From assembly GCA_016213775.1 (NCBI GenBank), contig JACQZR010000064.1, positions 1-64,000 of the forward strand: a stretch of DNA of 64,000 nucleotides, in the 5' to 3' direction. Source of the stretch: Acidobacteriota bacterium. GTDB lineage: Bacteria; Acidobacteriota; Terriglobia; Bryobacterales; Bryobacteraceae. Under the pieces are notes generated by a model, which saw only the letters and a list, made by a program, of their open reading frames with translations, searched no databases and was not told the DNA's origin. The translations under genes were made by a program, and so were the position numbers. This document shows positions 27,078 through 37,748 of this stretch, piece by piece. Position 1 is the first letter of the stretch, and the number at the start of each line of letters is the position of its first letter.

Positions 27078-27083
27078 AAGAGA

Positions 27084-27559
27084 ATGAACGTTTCGCACAC
27101 CGATGCGGGGAAGAAGGGAACGACGGAAAGGCGGTCCTTTCTGACGTGGCTGAGCAGCACGGCACTGGCGGGGTCGGCGGTGATCAGCGCACTAGCCAAC
27201 TTCGTCTTTCTGAAACCGAGAGCCACCTATGGAGCCCCCAGCCGCTTCTCCATCGGCCGTCCGGACCAGTTCCCATCGGGAGCGCGGATTGCGATTGAAA
27301 CACGCCGGATCTGTATTGCCAGAGAAGGAAATCAGGTGGCGGCCATCTCCACTACCTGCACCCATCTCGGTTGCATCGTGGGTGTAGCGGACACCGGGTT
27401 CGCATGTCCATGCCATGGGTCGCGATACGACCAGGATGGCAACGTCACAGGCGGACCGGCACCCAAGGCACTGCCGTGGTACCAGGTGAAACTCGCCCCT
27501 AACGGAGATCTGGAAGTCGACACGAACGTGGAGATAAAGGCCGGGACCTACTACAACCT

Positions 27560-27563
<4 letters not shown>
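27084..27563 (+). CDS. Rieske iron-sulfur protein
   Basis: Protein of 159 aa. A twin-arginine signal/anchor ([18 protein letters not shown]) precedes the Rieske domain, with cluster-binding CTHLGC at 92-97 and CPCHGS at 108-113. It transfers electrons from quinol to cytochrome c within a bc/b6f-type complex. It lies 6 bp after the CcoS-like gene, and its stop overlaps the start of cytochrome b. Confidence 0.94.
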
Positions 27564-28846
<1,283 letters not shown>

Positions 28847-28861
28847 AGGAGAACGAAACAG

Positions 28862-30691
28862 ATGAAACTAGCACTCTCCATCGCCAGCCTGATCGTACTC
28901 GTGGTTCACGGTGTTGTTTTCTACGATCAGTTTTTCCACAAGTGGGAACGCTACCAGACCGCCTACTTCGACCAGGCGCGTTCGCAGGCGCGCAATGACG
29001 CTGAGCGCGCTGAACTGTCGGAGCGGAGTCCGCGGATTGAACAGATCATCGTGACGCAGTTCGGAGAATCGCGAGTAGACCGCTGCGGCACATGCCACAT
29101 CGCCATCGACGATCCGCGGTTTGCAGGGCTCGGCCATCCGCTGAAGGCGCATCCGTACTCGGCGAAGCTGGGCGATGTGCAGGTGAATGGGATCTGGCAG
29201 CGCCGGCATAAGTTCAGCGACTTCGGCTGCACAGTGTGCCATGAAGGCCAGGGCCGCGGTCTGACGGACCACTACGCTCACGGCGAGGACCATTACTGGC
29301 CCGAGCCACTGTTGGGTTATGTGGTGCAGGCCAACTGGAAGAAGGAATTCCAGCCGCATTTGAAGGGCAAGGACTACATGGAAGCGGCGTGCGCGCAATG
29401 CCACAGCGAGGAGAAATTCGCCGGGACGCCGCAGATTGCACGCGGGCGCCAATTGTTCTTTTCCAACAACTGCTACGGGTGTCACCGGATCGAGGGGATT
29501 TCCGACGGCACGTTGGGGCCTGAACTGACCGAAGCGGGCAAGAAGTTCAAGGTGGATTACCTTTGGGAATCCATCGTCGATCCGCGGGCCGGTATGGCGT
29601 CGTCGTTTATGCCGAAGTTTGATCTCAAGAACGACGAGATCAAGGCGCTGGTGATCTTCCTCAAGAGCCGTCATGGCGTCAACCTGACTGAGACGAGCCT
29701 GTCGCAATACCGCACGCGGCTACACGCGACGGGCGCGCCAGCTTCGGAGACATCCACAACGCTCGCGGCGGGAGACATCATTGCCAAGGGCAGGAAACTG
29801 GTGGAAGACCGGGCCTGCGCGGCGTGTCACAAAATCGGCGAAAAGGATGGCGGCATTGCGCCGGACCTTTCCTTTGAAGGGCTGATGAAGGACGACAAAT
29901 GGCTGGTGGATCATTTCCGCAATCCGCGGGTGGTGATGCCCGATTCGATCATGCCGGGATTCCGGTTCGCGGAAGCGGACTTCCAAGCGATGTCGGCTTA
30001 CCTGATGACGCTGAAGACCGCGCCGGTGTCGGCATCGCAGGCGGACACGTTTCAGGCGCTGTGCGCACGCTGCCACGGGGACAAAGGCGACGGGCTGGGG
30101 AAAACCGCGCTCTATATCGACCCGGCGCCGCGCGATCTCACCAAAGTGGCGTTCATGAATTCGAAGCCGCGGGAGCGGTTTGTGCAATCCGTGAAAGAAG
30201 GCGTGCATGGGACGTCGATGCCGGCCTGGTCCAAGGTGTTGAACGATCAGCAAGTGAGCGGGCTTGTGGACTATGTTTACGCAACCTTCGTCAAGGAAAA
30301 GGGGCGTGAGCTGAAGCCCCGCAACGTACCCGAGAAGAATCCGGTGGCGTCTTCGGCGCAATCGATACAGCGCGGCGAGGGGATCTTCCTGGCGCGCTGT
30401 ACAGGATGTCACGGACGCAAGGCGGACGGTAAGGGGCCGAACTCGCTTGACATCGTGCCGCGTCCGCGCAATCTACGCAATTCGCCGTTTGTTACCAGCC
30501 TCTCCGATCGCCGCGTGCTGGAAGCGATTCTCTATGGCGTGCAGGGAACAGCCATGCCGCCGTGGGTGGATTACGGCTTGTCGGTTAATGACGCAGGCGA
30601 TCTTGCGAACTTCATTCGCAGTCTTACGCAAAAGTCCGCCAGACCTCAACTACGCGCAGGGAATCAGACATGGCAGCAGAACGAACAGTAA
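28862..30691 (+). CDS. Seven-haem c-type cytochrome
   Basis: Protein of 609 aa with an N-terminal transmembrane anchor ([19 protein letters not shown]) and seven CXXCH sites: CGTCH, CTVCH, CAQCH, CYGCH, CAACH, CARCH and CTGCH. The last three lie in class-I cytochrome domains, each with a downstream Met region. It follows cytochrome b and overlaps ccoN by 22 bp, so it likely carries electrons from the bc-like complex to the oxidase, combining the roles of cytochrome c1 and the CcoP cytochrome. The first four haems may form a separate domain. Confidence 0.92.
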   Translation: MKLALSIASLIVLVVHGVVFYDQFFHKWERYQTAYFDQARSQARNDAERAELSERSPRIEQIIVTQFGESRVDRCGTCHIAIDDPRFAGLGHPLKAHPYSAKLGDVQVNGIWQRRHKFSDFGCTVCHEGQGRGLTDHYAHGEDHYWPEPLLGYVVQANWKKEFQPHLKGKDYMEAACAQCHSEEKFAGTPQIARGRQLFFSNNCYGCHRIEGISDGTLGPELTEAGKKFKVDYLWESIVDPRAGMASSFMPKFDLKNDEIKALVIFLKSRHGVNLTETSLSQYRTRLHATGAPASETSTTLAAGDIIAKGRKLVEDRACAACHKIGEKDGGIAPDLSFEGLMKDDKWLVDHFRNPRVVMPDSIMPGFRFAEADFQAMSAYLMTLKTAPVSASQADTFQALCARCHGDKGDGLGKTALYIDPAPRDLTKVAFMNSKPRERFVQSVKEGVHGTSMPAWSKVLNDQQVSGLVDYVYATFVKEKGRELKPRNVPEKNPVASSAQSIQRGEGIFLARCTGCHGRKADGKGPNSLDIVPRPRNLRNSPFVTSLSDRRVLEAILYGVQGTAMPPWVDYGLSVNDAGDLANFIRSLTQKSARPQLRAGNQTWQQNEQ

Positions 30692-32070
30692 ACACCTCAG
30701 CCACGGGCTCTACCGCGGCGGTTCACGTCGACACAACAGCAAAGTGGTTTCTGCTGAGTGCCGTTACGTATTTCTTCATCGTCGGGATCATTGCCGTCAT
30801 CATCGCTGCCAAGTTCGTTTGGCCGGAGATGCTGGGCACGATCGCGCCGCTAACCTACGGGCGGCTGCGTCCGTTGCACGTGAATGGCATGTTGTTCGGG
30901 TGGCTGCTGGCGGCCGATATGGGGCTGACGTATTACGTAGTCCCGAGGCTGTGCGGCGTCAAGCTGTGGAGCGAGAAGCTGGGCGTGGCCACGGGGATCC
31001 TGTGGAACGTCATCATTTTGGGCGCGGTGGTCTCATTGCTTGCTGGCTGGAACCAAGGGTTTGAATACGCGGAGCTGCCGCTGGTTCTGGATGTACTGGT
31101 GGTGGTGGCTTGGTTAATGTTCGGCGCCAACATCTTCGGGACCATTTACACACGTAAGTATCAACAGATGTACGTATCCACCTGGTACATGATGGGGACG
31201 ATTCTGTGGACAGCGTTCGTGTACCTCACGGGGAACTTCGCGACGCTGCTGACAACAGGGGTGAACCAGGCGAACCTGAACTGGATGTACGTGCACAACG
31301 CGGTCGGGTTGATCTTTACTCCGGTGGGATTGGCGCTGGCGTACTACTTCATACCGAAGAGCGCGAATGTGCCGCTGTACAGCCACAAGCTGTCGATGAT
31401 CGGCTTCTGGTCGTTGGCGTTTTTCTACGTCTGGACCGGAGCGCACCACATGCTGCACGGGCCGATCTCACAATGGCTGCAGACCATCGCCATCGCCTTC
31501 TCGCTGATGCTGCTGGTTCCGGTGTGGAGCGTGGTGTATAACTTCTTCGCCACTATGAAGGGCCACTGGCCCAAGACACGCGATAACGTGCAGTTGAAAT
31601 TCCTGATGTCGGGAGTGGTGTTCTATCTGCTCACCTGCTTCCAGGGGCCGATGCACTCGCTGCGAACGGTGAACGCGATTGTGTCGAAGACGGACTGGAT
31701 TCCGGGGCACGCGCACATGGCGGTGCTGGGAGCGTTTTCGTTTTTTGCGATTGCCGGCACGTACTATGTGATTCCCCGTATGTTCAACGTGAAGATTCAT
31801 TCCGAGCCGCTGGCGAACTGGAGCTACTGGTTCCTGATGATCGGCGGGTTGGGCTTCTTTGTGACGCTGTGGCTGGGAGGTTTCTGGCAGGGATGGCAAT
31901 GGAACAATCCGGCGATTCCGTTTATCGACACCGTGATTGCGCTCAAGCCGGTATGGATTGTGCGCTTCTTCTCGGGAATCTTCATGTTCACCGGAATAAC
32001 GCTGTTCCTGTACAACATCATGGCGACAGTGGTGGATTCCGGCGGCGCGAAAGCGGAAGTGCAGGCCTAA
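30670..32070 (+). CDS. ccoN: cbb3-type cytochrome oxidase subunit I
   Basis: Haem-copper oxidase catalytic subunit, 466 aa, about 12 transmembrane segments. Ligand histidines are seen in [15 protein letters not shown] (low-spin haem), [14 protein letters not shown] and [13 protein letters not shown] (CuB and the nearby cross-linked Tyr), and [14 protein letters not shown] (haems). It reduces O2 to water with high affinity. The start ATG 30670 lies inside the end of the multihaem cytochrome gene. Confidence 0.96.
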   Translation: MAAERTVNTSATGSTAAVHVDTTAKWFLLSAVTYFFIVGIIAVIIAAKFVWPEMLGTIAPLTYGRLRPLHVNGMLFGWLLAADMGLTYYVVPRLCGVKLWSEKLGVATGILWNVIILGAVVSLLAGWNQGFEYAELPLVLDVLVVVAWLMFGANIFGTIYTRKYQQMYVSTWYMMGTILWTAFVYLTGNFATLLTTGVNQANLNWMYVHNAVGLIFTPVGLALAYYFIPKSANVPLYSHKLSMIGFWSLAFFYVWTGAHHMLHGPISQWLQTIAIAFSLMLLVPVWSVVYNFFATMKGHWPKTRDNVQLKFLMSGVVFYLLTCFQGPMHSLRTVNAIVSKTDWIPGHAHMAVLGAFSFFAIAGTYYVIPRMFNVKIHSEPLANWSYWFLMIGGLGFFVTLWLGGFWQGWQWNNPAIPFIDTVIALKPVWIVRFFSGIFMFTGITLFLYNIMATVVDSGGAKAEVQA

Positions 32071-32080
32071 GGAGGGGATC

Positions 32081-32650
32081 ATGATAGCAAAGAGCGACAA
32101 AAACGCAACCATTTTTATCGTGCTGGCCGTGATCTTCTTCATGATCGGCGGTCTGTTGACCACGGTGGTTCCGCCGCTGGTGGACCGGTCGTGGGGGAAG
32201 GCTTTTGAGAATTCGGATCCCGCCAAGGGGCCGACCGGGAAACTGCAGCCCTATACGGAGCAACAGCTAAAAGGGCGAGCGATCTATGTGCGCGAGGGCT
32301 GCTGGTATTGCCACACGCAGCAGACGCGGACGCTGCTGGCCGACACGAAACGCTCCGGCTGGCGCGGGGTGGATTCCCCGGTTTCCACACCGGATGAATT
32401 CGTCTACGACAATCCCCATATGTTTGGCACGAAGCGGACGGGACCGGATCTGTCGCGGGTAGGCGGTAAGTACGACGCGCAATGGCACCGGACGCACTTC
32501 AAGAATCCGCGCGACCTGGTGCCAGGTTCGATCATGCCTCCATTCCCCTGGATTGCGAATAACGAAGAGGACTTCCAGGCGATGGTGGCCTACCTGCAGA
32601 CGCTCGGCCGCGGTAAGAACTGGCGGCCGGAGAACGACTTTGAGAAGTGA
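32081..32650 (+). CDS. ccoO: cbb3-type cytochrome oxidase subunit II (monohaem)
   Basis: Protein of 189 aa with an N-terminal transmembrane helix and a single haem c site in EGCWYCHTQQTR, the hallmark of CcoO. The remaining family blocks (RTGPDLSRVGGKYDAQWHRTHFKNPRDLVPGSIMP) are clear. It accepts electrons and passes them to CcoN. An AAGGAGGGG ribosome site precedes the start, 10 bp after ccoN. Confidence 0.95.
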   Translation: MIAKSDKNATIFIVLAVIFFMIGGLLTTVVPPLVDRSWGKAFENSDPAKGPTGKLQPYTEQQLKGRAIYVREGCWYCHTQQTRTLLADTKRSGWRGVDSPVSTPDEFVYDNPHMFGTKRTGPDLSRVGGKYDAQWHRTHFKNPRDLVPGSIMPPFPWIANNEEDFQAMVAYLQTLGRGKNWRPENDFEK

Positions 32651-32659
32651 GGAGGAATC

Positions 32660-32839
32660 ATGGACTACACCTACCCGAGCGTTTTCTTTTCTTACCTGGT
32701 GTTCTTCCTGTTTCTGTTTGTCGCCCTGTACTTCTTCTTCCGGTCGTTCCGGGATGGCTATTGGGGTGCAGAGAGTGAAGACGTAAAGTATCAGGTTTTT
32801 GCGGATGAGGAATCAAACGATGGCAAACGTGCAAGCTAA
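32660..32839 (+). CDS. Small membrane subunit of the cbb3 cluster (CcoQ-like position)
   Basis: Protein of 59 aa encoded by ATG 32660 to TAA 32839, with GGAGGAATC directly upstream. One transmembrane helix rich in Phe (VFFSYLVFFLFLFVALYFFFRSF) is followed by RDGYWGAESEDVKYQVFADEE. Size, topology and place right after ccoO match CcoQ, the small cbb3 subunit, though the sequence is too short for certainty. It overlaps the next gene by 20 bp. Confidence 0.7.
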   Translation: MDYTYPSVFFSYLVFFLFLFVALYFFFRSFRDGYWGAESEDVKYQVFADEESNDGKRAS

Positions 32840-33134
32840 CAAACCACAAGACGAAATCCAGGAGATCGCGGGCGGTTGGATCACCGAACGGAAACACACG
32901 CAGGTGCCGGGGTTTCTGCGCTTTTCCTACATCATTATCGGAGTCTCGACGGTATCGTATCTTGTCCTCCAGATGTACGGCGATGTGGGGCATCCGGATC
33001 GCGGATCGCTGGTGGAGCAGTTCAACAGGATCTCGGAGACTTCCCCGGGGCTGATGTACGGAGTGGCCGCGTTGGCGGCGGTGTTCTTCCTGGCGGTGAT
33101 TATGTTCGCGTTTGGTGAAAAGGAACACGACTAA
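32820..33134 (+). CDS. Two-helix membrane protein at the CcoP position, without haem motif
   Basis: Protein of 104 aa from ATG 32820, preceded by GAGGA. After a soluble N-terminus with GGWITERKHTQVPGFLRFS there are two hydrophobic segments (YIIIGVSTVSYLVLQMYG and YGVAALAAVFFLAVIMFAF). The first resembles the N-terminal membrane part of CcoP (xxxPGFLRxxYxxxG...YLVL). No CXXCH is present, so unlike CcoP it cannot carry haem c. It could anchor or couple the multihaem cytochrome encoded upstream. TTG 32799 is a weaker start. Confidence 0.6.
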   Translation: MANVQANKPQDEIQEIAGGWITERKHTQVPGFLRFSYIIIGVSTVSYLVLQMYGDVGHPDRGSLVEQFNRISETSPGLMYGVAALAAVFFLAVIMFAFGEKEHD

Positions 33135-33143
33135 CGGAAGCCG

Positions 33144-35090
33144 ATGATGGCGGAAACCTTGTACCAGATCCAGTCGCCGGATGCGACCGATTATTGGACC
33201 CGAATGGTCAAATGTCAGGACGCCTGCCCGGTACACACCGATGCGTGCGGATATGTGACGGCGATTGCGGAAGGGCGTTATGAGGACGCTTACCGCAAGG
33301 CGCGCGCCACCAATCCGTTTGCCTCGATTTGCGGGAGAGTTTGTGGGGCTCCGTGTGAACTGAATTGCCGGCGCGGATCGGTGGATGCGCCGGTGTCGAT
33401 TCGGGCGCTGAAACGGTTCGTCAATGAAAGTCACGGTCCTGAAACCGGTGACTACTCGCTCTATCGCGACGCCTGCGACCGGCGCATGCTACCGCCCGGA
33501 AGTGGAAATGGGCGTCGAATCGCGGTGGTGGGGGCAGGTGTCTCCGGGCTGACGGTGGCGCATGATCTGGCGCAGATCGGCTACAAGGTAACGGTGTTTG
33601 AAGCGTACTCCGACCCGGGCGGCATGTTGGTGGTGGGTGTGCCCGTTTTCCGCCTGCCGCGCGATCTGGTGCGCAAGGAGATCGACGCGATCCTCTCGTT
33701 GGGAGTCGATCTCAAATGTAATATGAAGCTCGGCCGCGATTTCACCATCCGCGATTTGCGGCGGGATGGCTTTGAGGCGATCTTCCTCGGCATCGGCCTT
33801 CCCAAGGGGCGCAAGTTGAGTATCCCCGGTGCGAACTTTCCCGGCGTATACGACGGGTTGGAGTTCCTACGGTCGTTTAATGAAGGCGTTCCGCTGCCGG
33901 TGGGGCGCAACGTGGTTGTGATCGGTGGCGGTAACGTTGCTTACGACGTTGCCCGGTCGGCGGTGCGTCCGTTTGAGGCGCTGGAAGAGCGCGAGGAAGT
34001 GGACGATCATTTGGGGCGGGGTGAGACGACGGCGCTCGATGTCGCGCGGTCCGCCATGCGGATGAGCGGCGACAAGCACGTGAACCTGGTCTGCCTGGAG
34101 AGCCTCAGGGAGATGCCCGCCGACAGGCGCGAAATCGAAGAAGGCGACGAGGAAGGGATCAAGTTGTACAACGGGCGCGGCCCGGTGGAAGTGCTGTCGA
34201 AGAACGGGAAAGTCACCGGATTGCGCACCAACAGGTGCGTGGCGGTGTTTGACTCCGCCGGTAAGTTCAACCCCGTCTTTAACAACGAGGACATTGTGGA
34301 TATTGAGGCGGACACGATCATGTTCGCCATCGGCCAGACTGCGGATCTCGCGTTCCTGCAGCCCGATGACGGCGTCGAAAGCGCCCGCGGACTGATCAAG
34401 GTGAACCCGGATACCTATCAGACAACGGCGCCGGATGTGTATGCCTGCGGCGACATCGCGCACGGTCCCAAGCTGTTTATCAACGCCGTGGCGTCGGCGC
34501 AGATCGCGGCGCGGTCGATGCACGATTACCTGACCCGAACGCGCACCGATGTCGTTGTGAGAAAACGCTGGGTGCCGGCGTCGTACACCATGTACAACGG
34601 TTGGGACAGTATCCGCCGCCAGGAGACCGATGCGCTTTCGCCCGACCGGCGGGCGGCATCCATCGAAAACACGGAAATCAACTACAGCGAGGCGCAGGCT
34701 CAGAATCAGGCCGCGCGCTGTTTGCGCTGCAACGTGAACACCGTTTTCCGCACGGAGATCTGCGTGGCCTGCAATGGCTGCGTCGATGTCTGTCCGATGA
34801 ATCTCATCCGGCTGGTGGGGCTTGGCTCGCTGGTGGAAGACCGGAACGGCCTGGAAATGGTGAAGGCGCAGTTCGGTGTGGACGAATCGGCCATCAGCCA
34901 GTTCACCAGGGACGAATTGAATAACATGGGCGCCATCATGATGAAGGATGAATCGACGTGTATCCGCTGCGCGATGTGCGCATCGCGGTGCCCCACGAAT
35001 GCCATCACTATGCAGAAGTTCGAGTTCCACCGGGAGTGCGTCAGCATTCCCACGGTCAACAACAAGCTGCTTCAGCCGGTGATGGCGTAG
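33144..35090 (+). CDS. GltD-like FAD/NAD(P) oxidoreductase with iron-sulfur domains
   Basis: Protein of 648 aa. The N-terminal cysteine-rich domain (CQDACPVHTDAC, CGRVCGAPCELNC) binds two 4Fe-4S clusters as in glutamate synthase small subunits. Next come a FAD-binding Rossmann motif (AVVGAGVSGLTVAHDL), an NAD(P) motif (VVIGGGNVAYDVA) and ACGDIAHGP. The C-terminus is a ferredoxin domain with CVACNGCVDVCP and CIRCAMCASRCP. There is no large GltB subunit nearby; instead it sits between oxidase structural and assembly genes. It probably moves electrons between NAD(P)H and an unknown carrier. Confidence 0.85.
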   Translation: MMAETLYQIQSPDATDYWTRMVKCQDACPVHTDACGYVTAIAEGRYEDAYRKARATNPFASICGRVCGAPCELNCRRGSVDAPVSIRALKRFVNESHGPETGDYSLYRDACDRRMLPPGSGNGRRIAVVGAGVSGLTVAHDLAQIGYKVTVFEAYSDPGGMLVVGVPVFRLPRDLVRKEIDAILSLGVDLKCNMKLGRDFTIRDLRRDGFEAIFLGIGLPKGRKLSIPGANFPGVYDGLEFLRSFNEGVPLPVGRNVVVIGGGNVAYDVARSAVRPFEALEEREEVDDHLGRGETTALDVARSAMRMSGDKHVNLVCLESLREMPADRREIEEGDEEGIKLYNGRGPVEVLSKNGKVTGLRTNRCVAVFDSAGKFNPVFNNEDIVDIEADTIMFAIGQTADLAFLQPDDGVESARGLIKVNPDTYQTTAPDVYACGDIAHGPKLFINAVASAQIAARSMHDYLTRTRTDVVVRKRWVPASYTMYNGWDSIRRQETDALSPDRRAASIENTEINYSEAQAQNQAARCLRCNVNTVFRTEICVACNGCVDVCPMNLIRLVGLGSLVEDRNGLEMVKAQFGVDESAISQFTRDELNNMGAIMMKDESTCIRCAMCASRCPTNAITMQKFEFHRECVSIPTVNNKLLQPVMA

Positions 35091-35159
35091 TGCCTGTTAG
35101 GAAATAACCGTGTCAGAACTGCACAGGCCGGCACTTTGTGGCGCGAGCTTCAGGCCAAT

Positions 35160-35320
35160 GCCACAAGGTTTACCATTTCCGGACACTTTCGGTGGGGCGA
35201 ATCCCCTGAGCCGCGCCGGGCGACATTGCCCGGCTGTCCGCAGCCTCAACAACTTGCGAAGAGGCCGACGAGGGCGTCGGCCGCGGGACAGGGGTCCCGC
35301 CCTACAAAACCTTGCGGCAT
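35160..35320 (+). repeat. Triple-hairpin repeat, copy 1
   Basis: A unit of about 160 bp with three perfect hairpins: GCCGGGC/GCCCGGC (35215-35234), GGCCGACG/CGTCGGCC with AGGG loop (35263-35282) and GCGGGAC/GTCCCGC with AGGG loop (35283-35300). It begins GCCACAAGGTTT and ends near CTTGCGG. The second copy at 35393 is nearly identical. Confidence 0.85.
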
Positions 35321-35392
35321 TGGGCTTCAGGCTGCAGGGTCGAGACTGGTCCCGACCTTTTTCATTCACCGGAAAGCCTCGACGGTGCGCGC

Positions 35393-35556
35393 GCCACAAG
35401 GTTTTCCCAGTTCCGGGCACCTTCGGTGGGGCGAATCCCCTGAGCCGCGCCGGGCGACATTGCCCGGCTGTCCGCAGCCTCAACAAACTTGCGAAGAGGC
35501 CGACGAGGGCGTCGGCCGCGGGACAGGGGTCCCGCCCTACAAAATCTTGCGGAATT
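35393..35556 (+). repeat. Triple-hairpin repeat, copy 2
   Basis: Direct repeat of the element at 35160, with the same three hairpins and only scattered differences (for example TTTACCATTTCCGGACACTT against TTTTCCCAGTTCCGGGCACC at the left). The copy ends 10 bp before the TauE/SafE-like gene. Confidence 0.85.
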
Positions 35557-35565
35557 TACTAACAC

Positions 35566-36249
35566 ATGACGCTCACCGATGCAGCATTGAACTTCACACT
35601 TGGCCTGGCGGGGAGCCTCCACTGTGTCTCGATGTGCGGTCCGATTGTGCTGTCGTGGAGTCTCTCGGGACCGAACCGGCCCTCCAGCCATTTCGCCTAT
35701 CATGCCGGGCGCATCGCGACGTATGGGGTGCTGGGCGCAATAGCGGGATCGTTAGGTCAGGCGGTGTCCTCGCTTGGATCGCTTGCGCGGCTGCAAAACG
35801 CGGCGGCGGTGGTGGCAGGTGCGCTCATGGTTGTCGCCGGACTGCTGCTGTTAGGCGCGATCCGGAGACCGGCGCTGATTCAGATTGCTCCGGTGGCGGG
35901 GTTGACTCGGCGGGCGGCTCGGCTGCTCAACAACACGTCGCTGATCAGCCGTCTGCGCATGGGCCTCCTGATGGGGATTCTGCCGTGCGGACTGGTTTAC
36001 GCGGCGCTGCTCAAAGCCATGGCGCCGGCCAACGCCTGGGATGGCGCGGTAACGATGGTGATGTTCGGGTTGGGTACCGCCGGATCCTTGTTGGGCTTGG
36101 GGATATTCTCAACTGTTTTCTCGAAACGGATTAACCAGTGGGGTGTTCCGGTGACGGCGGTGGCTGTAGCTCTGATGGGTGTTGCGTTGCTCATTCGAGG
36201 GTTGATGCCGATGGCTGTCACTGGATCGGGCCACATGCATCACCACTGA
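35566..36249 (+). CDS. Sulfite exporter TauE/SafE-family (UreH-like) membrane protein
   Basis: Protein of 227 aa with about six transmembrane segments. The N-terminus LGLAGSLHCVSMCGPIVL holds the CxxxC motif of the UreH/SafE-like branch, and MGILPCGLVYAALL is its second signature. This branch is often found beside ccoGHIS genes, where members are thought to help metal (copper) supply to cbb3 oxidase. The C-terminus has HMHHH, a possible metal-binding tail. Located directly before ccoG. Confidence 0.85.
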   Translation: MTLTDAALNFTLGLAGSLHCVSMCGPIVLSWSLSGPNRPSSHFAYHAGRIATYGVLGAIAGSLGQAVSSLGSLARLQNAAAVVAGALMVVAGLLLLGAIRRPALIQIAPVAGLTRRAARLLNNTSLISRLRMGLLMGILPCGLVYAALLKAMAPANAWDGAVTMVMFGLGTAGSLLGLGIFSTVFSKRINQWGVPVTAVAVALMGVALLIRGLMPMAVTGSGHMHHH

Positions 36250-36259
36250 TAGAACCATC

Positions 36260-37615
36260 ATGCTGGACACAAGCACTCCTGTCGCCAGTAGCCCGAGCGC
36301 ACCGCCGGTGCCGCCGCCGCGACTCTACCACGCGTTTCGCAAACGGATACACCTCATCTGCTTTCTCGTTTTTGTGGGGCTGCCGTTTTTTGACGTGATG
36401 CGCTTCGACATCCCCAAGCAGCGATTCTATTTTGCCGGGCAGGAAATCTGGATCAACGAATTCGCCATTATCTTCTTCGCGTTGATGTTCCTGCTGTTTG
36501 TCATCGCCGGAGCGTCGATGCTCTACGGGCGAGTGTACTGCAGCTATTTTTGTCCACAAATGATCTTCTCCGAGCTGTCGCTGGCGCTGGAGGAACGGTG
36601 GCAAAAGTGGATCAACAAGCACTTCATCCAATGGCCGGCAGGGCGGCGAAAGGCCGCCGCGCGAGTCGGGTTCTATGCGACGTTAGCGGGGGTATCGGTA
36701 TTCCTGGCGTTCGTCTTCATCTCCTATTTCGTGGAGCCGCGCGACCTGATCCGGCGCCTGATGCAGTTCGACATCGTGACGGCCGGGGGGATCGCGGGGG
36801 CAGTCACCACGATTTTCACGTTTCTCGATTTCGCGTTCGTCCGGCTTCGTTTTTGCAAGATGATCTGCCCGTATGGCTACCTCCAGGGCATGTTCTCCGA
36901 CAAGCAGACGCTGCTGGTGGTATACCGCGATGGTACGGCCAAGGAGAAGGCGTGTATCGAATGCAAGAAATGCGTGCGCGTTTGCCACATGGGTATCGAT
37001 ATCCGCAAGTCGCCCTTCCAGATCGAGTGCATCCACTGCGGGGAATGCGTGGAAGCCTGTGACGACGTCCTGGCGCGGCTGAAGAAGCCTGGTCTGATTC
37101 ACTACACTTGGGGGGAACAAGGGGAATTGTTGGGAAGTACCATGGGGGATAATCCCCGCCCCTGGTGGTACCGGATGGGGCTCCGAGATGCCAAGCGCGC
37201 GGTGGTGGTATTTGTCCTTCTGTTCTACGCATCGGGCCTTACTGTTGCGTTGTCGATGCGCCAAACCGTAAGTGTCCGCATCCAGCCTGACCGGACAGTC
37301 TTATACGCCACTAATGAGGCTGGTGAGATCACGAATGCATTCCGCCTGAACCTGGCGAATCGAGGCGGGCAGGACTCCGAGATCCGTATCGATGCGGAGG
37401 GCTTGCAAGGCGCACGGTTGGTGATCCCCGCCGAGGCGTTGCGGATCGAAGGCGGGGAATCGCGGCAAATCGTTTTCCATGTGGCAGTTACAAAGGGCGT
37501 GCTGCCGCCGGGAGTGAACCATTTTCGGTTTCGGGCCACCTGGTCGCCCAAGGGCACAGAGCAGGTGTATCCGATGACTTTTATCACACCAACTTTTATC
37601 ACACCATCGAAATAG
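36260..37615 (+). CDS. ccoG: cbb3 oxidase accessory protein CcoG (FixG)
   Basis: Protein of 451 aa with several transmembrane helices, FCPQMIFSELSLALEERWQ, and a ferredoxin domain with two 4Fe-4S motifs (CIECKKCVRVCHMGID and CIHCGECVEACDDV). An Ig-like periplasmic domain forms the C-terminus. CcoG is a copper reductase-type assembly factor for cbb3 oxidases. It follows the TauE/SafE gene by 10 bp. The usual next gene, ccoH, is not present; a 38-aa frame takes its place. Confidence 0.93.
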   Translation: MLDTSTPVASSPSAPPVPPPRLYHAFRKRIHLICFLVFVGLPFFDVMRFDIPKQRFYFAGQEIWINEFAIIFFALMFLLFVIAGASMLYGRVYCSYFCPQMIFSELSLALEERWQKWINKHFIQWPAGRRKAAARVGFYATLAGVSVFLAFVFISYFVEPRDLIRRLMQFDIVTAGGIAGAVTTIFTFLDFAFVRLRFCKMICPYGYLQGMFSDKQTLLVVYRDGTAKEKACIECKKCVRVCHMGIDIRKSPFQIECIHCGECVEACDDVLARLKKPGLIHYTWGEQGELLGSTMGDNPRPWWYRMGLRDAKRAVVVFVLLFYASGLTVALSMRQTVSVRIQPDRTVLYATNEAGEITNAFRLNLANRGGQDSEIRIDAEGLQGARLVIPAEALRIEGGESRQIVFHVAVTKGVLPPGVNHFRFRATWSPKGTEQVYPMTFITPTFITPSK

Positions 37616-37629
37616 AGGGGAACAGAGGC

Positions 37630-37746
37630 ATGAAATTCCTGCTCGGATTCGTCTTCGCACTGTTTGTGGGGATCATGATCTACGTGTATGTGGAAACCAA
37701 GCGAATCGCTCCGCAGATTCTCGACGAGAAAGGGCAGCGCATCTGA
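37630..37746 (+). CDS. Very small single-helix membrane protein
   Basis: A 38-aa frame (ATG 37630 to TGA 37746) with AGGGGA seven bases upstream. It has one transmembrane helix (FLLGFVFALFVGIMIYVYVE) and a short basic tail ending KGQRI. It lies 14 bp after ccoG and 2 bp before ccoI, where ccoH usually sits, but it is far shorter than CcoH (about 150 aa). I do not recognise a family. Confidence 0.6.
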   Translation: MKFLLGFVFALFVGIMIYVYVETKRIAPQILDEKGQRI

Positions 37747-37748
37747 GC

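Larger units (their letters stand above)
35091..35565. other. Gene-free stretch filled by a two-copy repeat
   Basis: This 475-bp gap interrupts the respiratory cluster. It contains the two direct copies of the triple-hairpin repeat (35160-35320 and 35393-35556) and about 70 bp between them. No gene is supported; long open frames on both strands are translations of the palindromes. Confidence 0.75.

Noticed and set aside
35136-36134. 332-aa frame spanning the triple-hairpin repeats
   Set aside because: Most of it is translation of palindromic repeats and of the TauE/SafE gene in the wrong frame.
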